This document shows positions 1-5,027 of a DNA stretch of 5,027 nucleotides, in pieces. Positions within the stretch are counted from its first letter, which is position 1. Each line of letters starts with the position of its first letter. Below the pieces are notes generated by a model, which saw only the letters and a program-made list of their open reading frames with translations, ran no database searches and had not been told where the DNA came from. The DNA lies in NCBI GenBank assembly GCA_902782655.1, contig CACZNY010000030.1, forward strand, positions 1 through 5,027. The letters are read 5' to 3'. The position numbers were made by a program, and so were the translations under genes. This DNA comes from an uncultured Lachnospiraceae bacterium. Lineage in GTDB: Bacteria; Bacillota; Clostridia; Lachnospirales; Lachnospiraceae.

Positions 1-30
1 ACTTAGCGAGGTCTTTTCGAGCTTATGTGC
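1..30 (+). repeat. Palindromic repeat unit, copy 1 (cut by window edge)
   Basis: This unit shares ACTTAGCGAGGT (1-12) and CGAGCTTA (18-25) exactly with a second copy that starts 46 bases downstream. As RNA it can fold as A5-G6-C7 with G21-C22-T23, then CGAG (7-10) facing CGAG (18-21). That gives two adjacent G-A/A-G oppositions closed by G10-C18, over a 7-base loop (11-17). T3 pairs with A25, and T4 faces T24 as a mismatch. A1-C2 can pair with G27-T28 if T26 bulges. The left arm probably extends beyond base 1, so the outer stem cannot be judged. I do not recognise a named family. It could be the 3' end of an upstream transcript, a dispersed intergenic repeat or a protein-binding site. Confidence 0.6.
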
Positions 31-34
31 GAAA

Positions 35-87
35 GCATACCTAAACACTTAGCGAGGTATTTCACGAGCTTAGTGTTTATGGTATAC
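35..87 (+). repeat. Palindromic repeat unit, copy 2, with long hairpin
   Basis: The arms TAAACACTTAGC (42-53) and GCTTAGTGTTTA (68-79) are inverted repeats with a single T50/T71 mismatch. Pairing extends outward through ATACC (37-41) with GGTAT (81-85), with T80 bulged, and weakly to G35-C87. Inward, CGAG (53-56) faces CGAG (65-68), as in copy 1, over an 8-base loop (57-64). The T8 tract at 102-109 begins about 15 bases after the hairpin ends, too far for a classical intrinsic terminator. The right arm overlaps a candidate -35 box. Whether it is a regulatory RNA, a dispersed repeat or a 3' end of the unseen upstream gene cannot be decided here. Confidence 0.7.
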
Positions 88-88
88 T
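61..88 (+). promoter_or_regulatory. Candidate sigma-A-type promoter for the Enzyme I gene
   Basis: TTCACG (61-66, four of six consensus bases) is separated by 16 bases from TATACT (83-88, five of six). Transcription would start near 95 and leave a leader of roughly 37 bases before the GTG start. The -35 box lies in the right arm of the copy 2 palindrome, so a protein or structure acting on the palindrome could affect initiation. This is consensus matching by eye only; the gene may instead be read from a promoter upstream of the window. Confidence 0.4.
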
Positions 89-118
89 AATCTCATCCAT
101 ATTTTTTTTATGATTTCT

Positions 119-126
119 AAGGGGGT
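119..126 (+). promoter_or_regulatory. Ribosome binding site fixing the GTG start at 132
   Basis: AAGGGGGT is one base from the ideal AAGGAGGT and ends five bases before GTG at 132. An in-frame TGA at 111-113 closes the frame upstream, and there is no other start codon between it and 132. This makes GTG the start despite being a less usual codon. Confidence 0.8.
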
Positions 127-131
127 ATCCG

Positions 132-1757
132 GTGCAGAAGTTCGAGGGAAAGAGTCTGGCGGCGGGCGCGGTTATCGGAAAGATCCGCTTTTACAGGGAA
201 GCCGAGTATGAGATAGATGAGGGTGATTATGACGACTCCGACGCTGAGATAGAGCGCTTTGAGGCGGCTCTTGAGGCTGTGAAGGCTCATAAATTCGCAT
301 TGGCGGAGCTGGCAGAGGCAAACTCTGACTCTGACGGCGCTCTGGTCTTTGTCTCCCATGTGGCCCTGCTTGAGGACAGGGGGCTTATTACAAGAGTAGA
401 AAACTATATCCGCGAAATGAGGAAGTGCGCCGAGTTTGGAGTCAAGGTCGGCTTCAATGACGTGGCGGACGATATCAGGAGTCTTCCCGATCCATATATA
501 ATGAGAAGGAGCGATGACATCCTTGAGCTTGAAAAAGAGGTGCTGGAGGAGCTCATGGGGGCTTCCAGAGGCATATATTTCGGCAAGGATCCCTATATCC
601 TTGCAGCCTATGATCTGACTGCATCCGAGGTCGCACGTATAGACCGGAAGCATGTCCAGGCCATAGTTCTTAAAGAGGGAAATATGAACACCCACGCGTC
701 AATCCTTGCCAAGGGACTCGGCATTCCCTGCGTCATAAGGGTGGAGACGCTTTCCTATGCTTCAGACGGAAAGGAAGCAATAGTGGATGGCACCAACGGC
801 TTCGTCCTTCTCCAGCCTGATGAGGAGACCGTAAGGAAATATGATGATGTAATGAGGGAGAACAAGGCATTTACCAATTCCCTTATGAGGCTTAAGGGCA
901 AGATGACCGTCACCAAGGACGGCCAGGAGGTGAGGCTCTACGCCAATATTTCCAATCCCTATGATGTTTCCACTGTTCTTGAAAACGATGCCTCCGGCAT
1001 AGGACTTTACAGATCGGATTTCCTTTTCTTAAAAGACCGTGAATATCCTTCAGAGGAGGAGCAGTATCTGTCCTACAGGAAGGTAGTGGAGGAGATGAAT
1101 CCCAGATCCGTCATTATAAGGACAGTGGATATAGGCTCCGATAAGAGCGTGCCTTACCTGCAGCTTCCCGATGAAGAGAACCCGGCTCTCGGCATGAGGG
1201 CGATAAGGATCAGTCTTACAAGAAAAGATTTCTTTAAGACCCAGCTCAGGGCAATGCTCAGAGCTTCGGTATACGGCAATCTCAGGATAGTCTTCCCCAT
1301 GATCACCTCCGTATGGGAGTTTAAGGAGTGCAAAGAGGTGCTTGCCGAGTGCGAGGAGGAGCTCAAGCGGGAGCATACAGCAGTGGGAACCTACAAGGTC
1401 GGGGTAATGATAGAAACCCCGGCATCGGTCATTATCGCTGACCAGCTTGCGGACGAGGCGGATTTTCTCTCTGTGGGAACCAACGACCTTACCCAGTTCA
1501 CTCTGGCTATCGACAGGCAGAATCCGACACTTGACAGATTCTATGATCCGCACCATCCGGCGGTCATAGAGCAGATAAGGATGACTATAGAGGCAGGCCA
1601 CAGGCACGGGTGTCTGGTGCTTATCTGCGGAGAGCTCGCAGGAGATATCTCGCTCACCGAGACCTTCATGCGGATGGGAGTGGACGGTCTTTCGGTGAAT
1701 CCCCAGTTTGTCCTTCCACTGCGCCAGCGCATCAGGGAGCTGGATCTTAAGGCCTGA
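132..1757 (+). CDS. ptsI: PTS Enzyme I, phosphoenolpyruvate--protein phosphotransferase
   Basis: Cytoplasmic first enzyme of the sugar phosphotransferase system: it takes phosphate from PEP onto a histidine and passes it to HPr. Automated pipelines may name it ptsP, but no GAF domain is present. The 541 residues hold an N-terminal HPr-binding region (about 5-145, with SHVALLED), a swivelling phosphohistidine domain with active-site His188 (N184-M-N-T-H188-A-S-I-L-A), and a C-terminal PEP-binding barrel from about 250. Barrel residues visible are Arg294 (GLYRSDF), Arg330 (RTVDIG), Glu428 (MIETPA), Asn451-Asp452 (GTNDLTQ), Arg462 and catalytic Cys499 (ICGELAGD). From memory of the E. coli enzyme these sit about three positions or fewer from its numbering, so the enzyme looks active. 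Odd points: the usual GG-x-TSH active-site context reads GNMNTH, the C-terminus stops about 30 residues earlier than in E. coli, and no HPr gene is visible beside it. It could be the main Enzyme I or a divergent paralogue. Confidence 0.96.
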   Translation: MQKFEGKSLAAGAVIGKIRFYREAEYEIDEGDYDDSDAEIERFEAALEAVKAHKFALAELAEANSDSDGALVFVSHVALLEDRGLITRVENYIREMRKCAEFGVKVGFNDVADDIRSLPDPYIMRRSDDILELEKEVLEELMGASRGIYFGKDPYILAAYDLTASEVARIDRKHVQAIVLKEGNMNTHASILAKGLGIPCVIRVETLSYASDGKEAIVDGTNGFVLLQPDEETVRKYDDVMRENKAFTNSLMRLKGKMTVTKDGQEVRLYANISNPYDVSTVLENDASGIGLYRSDFLFLKDREYPSEEEQYLSYRKVVEEMNPRSVIIRTVDIGSDKSVPYLQLPDEENPALGMRAIRISLTRKDFFKTQLRAMLRASVYGNLRIVFPMITSVWEFKECKEVLAECEEELKREHTAVGTYKVGVMIETPASVIIADQLADEADFLSVGTNDLTQFTLAIDRQNPTLDRFYDPHHPAVIEQIRMTIEAGHRHGCLVLICGELAGDISLTETFMRMGVDGLSVNPQFVLPLRQRIRELDLKA

Positions 1758-1790
1758 GGGGGATGAGCCATCACCCCGGGGGATACCGGG
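1758..1790 (+). promoter_or_regulatory. G/C-rich spacer with competing hairpins and recJ ribosome binding site
   Basis: The likely Shine-Dalgarno is GGGGGA at 1778-1783, seven bases before the recJ ATG. Hairpin A pairs GGGG (1758-1761) plus GATG (1762-1765) with CATC (1769-1772) plus CCCC (1774-1777), with A1773 bulged and loop AGC; it leaves the ribosome site free. Hairpin B pairs CCCGG (1775-1779) with CCGGG (1786-1790) and would cover part of that site. The two cannot form together. No T-run follows, so neither is a terminator. A regulatory role is inference. Confidence 0.4.
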
Positions 1791-3551
1791 ATGAGCAGAA
1801 GTAACAATATGCCAAGAGAGAAATGGTTTGAAATAAGGCATCCCGGCGATTACCGGGAATTATCAGGGCAGTACGGAGTCTCGCCAGCAATGGCGAGGCT
1901 TTTGGTGAACAGGCTTTCCGGGAGCGCAGGGAGCGCTCCTCCCACGGCAGCTGCTGTCAGGTCATATCTTTATCCTGACAGCTCTCTTTTATATTCCCAT
2001 AAAGGTCTCCCGGATATGGATAAGGCCGTGGATATTCTTTCTGATATGATCCGTGATAAAAAGAAGATAAGGGTAATAGGAGATTATGATATAGACGGGG
2101 TATGCTCGACCTATATCCTTACATCAGGCCTGAAAAAAGCAGGGGCGGCGGCTGATCACGCCATTCCGCACCGGATCACCGACGGCTACGGGCTTAATGA
2201 AAGGCTCATAAGGGAGGCCGCGGATGCCGGCATAGACTGTATCATTACCTGTGATAACGGGATATCGGCAGCATCCCAGGCCGCGCTTGCACATGAGCTT
2301 GGCATGAAGATCATCATCACCGATCATCATGAGGTTCCCTACCATTTATCGGATAAAAGGAAATGCGAGGATCTCCCGCCTGCGGACGCCGTGGTGGATC
2401 CGAAAAGAGAGGCTTCAGCCTGTGAGTACAGCGAGATCTGCGGGGCAGTGGTCGCTTTCAAGGTGCTGACAGCGCTTTATGAAGGGCTTGGAATGCCTGT
2501 GTCGGCAGCTGAGGAATACGAAGAGCTTGCGGCCTTTGCTACCATAGGGGATGTGATGCCGCTTACCGGGGAGAACAGAGCCATAGTCTATCACGGACTT
2601 GAAAAGCTCAGGCATACGGGGAATCCCGGTATGCAGGCTCTGATCAGGGCGCAGGGTATAGACGGAGAAAGGATACAGCCTTATCATGTGGGTTTTGTTT
2701 TGGGACCCTGCATCAATGCCACGGGGAGACTTGCGACGGCAGACAATGCCTTCGGGCTGCTTGGCGCACGGGATGCTTCAGAGGCAGAACGCCTCGCGGG
2801 CATGCTGGTGGCCATGAATAATGACAGGAAGGAAATGACGGAACGCGGTGTGGCAAAGGCTATGAAGATCGCCGGGGAGGAGAGGATGAAGGAGGCACGG
2901 GTTCTTGTCATCTATCTTCCCGATGCTCATGAGTCCATCGCAGGCATCATAGCAGGACGTGTCAGGGAGCAGACGGGCAAGCCGGTCTTTGTCCTGACCC
3001 CCGGGGAGACAGGTATAAAGGGCTCAGGCCGCTCCATCGAGGAATATGATATGCATGAGGCCATGACCGAAGTATCGGAGCTTTTCTCAAAATACGGCGG
3101 ACATAAGATGGCCGGAGGCTTAAGCCTGGCCGAGGGTGTGACACCTCAGATGCTCGGAGAGAGGCTTAATAGAATCTGCACCCTTACCGATGAAGATCTT
3201 ACCGTGAAGGTGCATTTTGACATGCAGCTACCCTTCTCACATGCGGATATGTCCCTGGCGGAGGACATAAGCCGTCTGGAGCCCTTCGGGGTGGGAAGCC
3301 CCAGGCCTTTATTTGCAGCAAAAAATGTAAGGATCAGGAATATAAATATATACGGAAAGAGCAGGAATGTGCTAAAATGCATAGCGGAAGACGAGTACGG
3401 TACTCCGGCGAGCGCGATCTACTTTGGAGAGGCAGATAAGCTTGCCGGTCATGCAGGAGCTCATGGCTGCCTAAAGATCCTGTATTGTCCCGAGATAAAT
3501 GAGTACAGAGGGGACCGTACCCTGCAGCTTCATATACAGAATTACTGCTGA
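1791..3551 (+). CDS. recJ: Single-stranded-DNA-specific exonuclease RecJ (DHH/DHHA1 family)
   Basis: Cytoplasmic metal-dependent 5'-to-3' exonuclease on single-stranded DNA, used in RecF-type recombination, mismatch repair and processing of stalled forks. Its 586 residues match the usual RecJ length (E. coli about 577). The catalytic DHH domain shows motif I D98-Y-D100-I-D102-G, motif II D155-N-G-I-S, motif III D178-H-H180-E and motif IV G-D254-V-M-P. N309-A-T-G-R-L is a RecJ hallmark. DHHA1 carries G436-G-H438-K-M-A-G-G, and the tail after about 460 fits the RecJ OB-fold region, ending LQLHIQNYC. A short extra segment follows DHHE before PPADAVVDPKR, which I associate with clostridial RecJ. 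ATG 1791 has the better ribosome site; Met7 (ATG 1809) is a weaker alternative. It starts 33 bases after the Enzyme I stop and is probably cotranscribed. A nanoRNase or c-di-AMP phosphodiesterase is unlikely because those are shorter or have other domains. Confidence 0.96.
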   Translation: MSRSNNMPREKWFEIRHPGDYRELSGQYGVSPAMARLLVNRLSGSAGSAPPTAAAVRSYLYPDSSLLYSHKGLPDMDKAVDILSDMIRDKKKIRVIGDYDIDGVCSTYILTSGLKKAGAAADHAIPHRITDGYGLNERLIREAADAGIDCIITCDNGISAASQAALAHELGMKIIITDHHEVPYHLSDKRKCEDLPPADAVVDPKREASACEYSEICGAVVAFKVLTALYEGLGMPVSAAEEYEELAAFATIGDVMPLTGENRAIVYHGLEKLRHTGNPGMQALIRAQGIDGERIQPYHVGFVLGPCINATGRLATADNAFGLLGARDASEAERLAGMLVAMNNDRKEMTERGVAKAMKIAGEERMKEARVLVIYLPDAHESIAGIIAGRVREQTGKPVFVLTPGETGIKGSGRSIEEYDMHEAMTEVSELFSKYGGHKMAGGLSLAEGVTPQMLGERLNRICTLTDEDLTVKVHFDMQLPFSHADMSLAEDISRLEPFGVGSPRPLFAAKNVRIRNINIYGKSRNVLKCIAEDEYGTPASAIYFGEADKLAGHAGAHGCLKILYCPEINEYRGDRTLQLHIQNYC

Positions 3552-3588
3552 AATAACGGCAGACAGAGCATTGTAGGTAAACGGAAAC

Positions 3589-3593
3589 AGGTG
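3589..3593 (+). promoter_or_regulatory. Weak ribosome binding site that bears on the transporter start
   Basis: AGGTG (3589-3593) is the only reasonable Shine-Dalgarno match in the 41-base spacer. It stands five bases before GTG at 3599 but overlaps GTG at 3593, for which only a poor CGGA (3582-3585) is available. On this ground the 3599 start, giving a protein beginning MKAKREGF, is at least as likely as the longer one. Confidence 0.4.
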
Positions 3594-4966
3594 TGAGCGT
3601 GAAAGCCAAAAGGGAAGGTTTCGGGACGAGACTGGGTTTTTTATTAGTCAGCGCGGGCTGTGCCATAGGGATAGGAAATGTATGGAAATTCCCGTATATC
3701 ACGGGTGCCAACGGCGGAGCGGTCTTTGTGCTGTTTTATCTTGCCTTTCTTGTACTGATGGGAATACCGGTAATGACCATGGAACTCGCCATAGGACGCG
3801 CCAGCCGCAGGACCATGGTGGAGGGCTACAAGGCACTGGAAAAAAAAGGCGGGATGTGGCATATCCACGGCTGGTTCTGTGTGGCAGGAAACTATCTTCT
3901 CATGATGTATTACACGACAGTATCCGGCTGGATGCTTGCCTACTTTTTCAAGTTTGCCTCCGGAAGGTTTGACGGCATCAGCGAAGAGGCTATACCGGAG
4001 GTCTTTACGGGGCTTCTCGCGGATCCGCTTACGATGGGCATTTTTATGGCTCTTACCGTGATCATCGGCTTCGGTGTTTTGAGCCTTGGCGTGAAGAAGG
4101 GTCTCGAACGTGTCAATACGGTGATGATGTCGGGACTTCTGATACTGATAGTGGTTCTTGCCGTTAACAGCCTGACTCTCGAGAACGCGAGACAGGGAGT
4201 GATGTTTTACCTGTATCCGGACTGGAAGAGGGCATTGGATACAGGGATCATCAAGGTGATCTCAGCCGCCATGAGCCAGGCATTCTTTACATTAAGCATT
4301 GGACTGGGCAGCATAGAGGTATTCGGAACCTATATGTCGAAGGATCATTCCCTTCTGGGGGAATCCATAAGGATATGCGCGCTTGATACCTTTGTTGCCA
4401 TCATTTCGGGACTTATCATTTTCCCCGCCTGCTTCAGCTACGGTGTGGATCCCGGGCAGGGACCGGCACTGATCTTTGTAACTCTTCCCACTGTGTTCGC
4501 CAGTATGACCGGCGGAAGGATATGGGGAACCTTATTCTTTGTTTTCATGGTGTTTGCCAGCTTTTCGACTGTTACCGGAGTGTTTGAAAATATCGTGACC
4601 ATGCTTACGGATAATTTTGGTATCAGCAGGCAGCGGTCGATCATCTTCAATCTGGTCTTCATTCTTGTCTTCAGCATACCCTGTGTACTGGGATACAATA
4701 TATGGAGCAACGTGCATATCATAGGTGCCAGAGATGTGCTTGATTCCGAGGATTTCCTGGTCAGCAATCTCCTGCTCCCCATTGGCGCTTTTGTGATAGT
4801 CCTTTTCTGTGTGATAAAGTCCGGCTGGGGCTTTGAAAATTTTGCGAACGAGGTTAATACGGGAAAGGGCATAAGGCTTTCTCCGAAGCTTAAATTCTAT
4901 CTGGGATGCATCCTGCCCGTAATGATACTTATGGTATTATTTGGGGGACTCATCCCTGCGAGCTGA
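3593..4966 (+). CDS. Sodium-dependent NSS/SNF-family (LeuT-fold) transporter
   Basis: Inner-membrane symporter expected to import an amino acid or related amine with Na+; the substrate cannot be read from sequence. I count 11 membrane segments (approximately 12-32, 41-66, 89-120, 146-167, 175-195, 222-248, 264-286, 311-340, 347-371, 387-411, 434-453), the common bacterial form rather than the 12 of LeuT. Helix 1 has the unwound motif A21-G-C23-A-I-G-I-G-N29-V-W-K32-F-P-Y. Aligned by eye to LeuT, N29 fits N27 (Na1), Q229-A-F-F-T233-L-S fits the helix 6 site with T254, D265 fits N286 in helix 7, S325-T326 fits T354-S355 (Na2), and D384/D387 fit D401/D404. K32 with D387 would replace the R30-D404 outer gate. 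The acidic D265 suggests chloride-independent transport. It starts 41 bases after recJ without a terminator between. Residue numbers assume GTG 3593; subtract two if GTG 3599 is used. Confidence 0.94.
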   Translation: MSVKAKREGFGTRLGFLLVSAGCAIGIGNVWKFPYITGANGGAVFVLFYLAFLVLMGIPVMTMELAIGRASRRTMVEGYKALEKKGGMWHIHGWFCVAGNYLLMMYYTTVSGWMLAYFFKFASGRFDGISEEAIPEVFTGLLADPLTMGIFMALTVIIGFGVLSLGVKKGLERVNTVMMSGLLILIVVLAVNSLTLENARQGVMFYLYPDWKRALDTGIIKVISAAMSQAFFTLSIGLGSIEVFGTYMSKDHSLLGESIRICALDTFVAIISGLIIFPACFSYGVDPGQGPALIFVTLPTVFASMTGGRIWGTLFFVFMVFASFSTVTGVFENIVTMLTDNFGISRQRSIIFNLVFILVFSIPCVLGYNIWSNVHIIGARDVLDSEDFLVSNLLLPIGAFVIVLFCVIKSGWGFENFANEVNTGKGIRLSPKLKFYLGCILPVMILMVLFGGLIPAS

Positions 4967-5027
4967 GGACAGGCCTTTTGGGAGATCCAGGGAGGCATTT
5001 ACTCTGAGAGAAGGAATGAAGCAGCAT
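4967..5027. other. Window-end intergenic stretch, no terminator seen
   Basis: No hairpin followed by a T-run is present after the transporter stop, so transcription probably continues. GGGAGG (4990-4995) and GAGAG (5006-5010) are G-rich. ATG at 5016 opens a frame (M-K-Q-H) that stays open to the window end, with GAGAG five bases before it. Four codons are too few to call a gene, but a fourth + strand gene starting here is possible. Confidence 0.3.

Noticed and set aside
1..87. CRISPR array or insertion sequence end from the tandem repeats
   Set aside because: There are only two units, the repeats are palindromic and divergent at their arms, the segment between them is short and is itself part of the second stem, and no cas or transposase gene is present.
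35..109. Intrinsic terminator made of the copy 2 hairpin and the T8 tract
   Set aside because: The T-run starts 15 or more bases after the stem, whereas an intrinsic terminator needs it immediately adjacent. Termination of an upstream gene remains possible but unsupported.
117..695. 192-codon open frame on the - strand opposite the Enzyme I N-terminus
   Set aside because: It is antisense to a confirmed gene and resembles no family I know; treated as a shadow.
1050..1841. Long open frame on the - strand (263 codons) opposite Enzyme I and the recJ start
   Set aside because: It lies entirely opposite two well-supported genes, has no recognisable domain, and its composition is what the complement of a + strand gene gives.
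3312..3346. Internal promoter from TTTGCA (3312-3317) and TATAAA (3341-3346) within recJ
   Set aside because: The spacing is 23 bases, too long for a sigma-A promoter, and the region is coding.
3682..3972. 96-codon + strand open frame inside the transporter in another frame
   Set aside because: It overlaps fully with conserved transporter helices 1-3 and has no ribosome site or family resemblance.
4438..4872. 144-codon open frame on the - strand opposite the transporter
   Set aside because: Antisense shadow of membrane-segment coding sequence, with no independent support.

Overview
The window looks like an ordinary stretch of chromosome from a Gram-positive anaerobe of the Clostridia, most likely Lachnospiraceae. 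This rests on balanced GC content, heavy use of AGG/AGA for Arg and ATA for Ile, G-rich Shine-Dalgarno sites, GTG starts, a clostridial type of RecJ, and an 11-helix bacterial NSS transporter. The genus cannot be resolved from the sequence alone. All three complete genes are on the + strand and fill almost the whole window; I see no mobile element, CRISPR array, tRNA or rRNA.

Layout. Bases 1-131 are non-coding and hold the most unusual structure. Two tandem copies of an imperfect palindromic unit (core ACTTAGCGAGGT...CGAGCTTA) are followed by a candidate promoter, a T8 tract and a strong ribosome binding site. Bases 132-1757 encode a PTS Enzyme I (PEP--protein phosphotransferase) with a GTG start, all catalytic residues and a shortened C-terminus. 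A 33-base G/C-rich spacer with competing small hairpins leads into a RecJ-type DHH/DHHA1 single-strand exonuclease (1791-3551). A 41-base spacer without a terminator leads into a sodium-dependent NSS/LeuT-fold transporter (3593-4966, or from 3599). The last 61 bases show no terminator, so the transcript probably continues.

How the genes relate. The short gaps, shared strand and lack of internal terminators suggest one transcript. The three functions (sugar-PTS phosphotransfer, recombination/repair nuclease, amino-acid-type Na+ symport) have no obvious common pathway, so this looks like a housekeeping run rather than a dedicated system. I found no convincing novel multi-gene system. The best lead is the repeated palindromic element at 1-87. 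If transcribed on the + strand, both copies could fold into a stem with tandem G-A/A-G mismatches next to a U-U mismatch.
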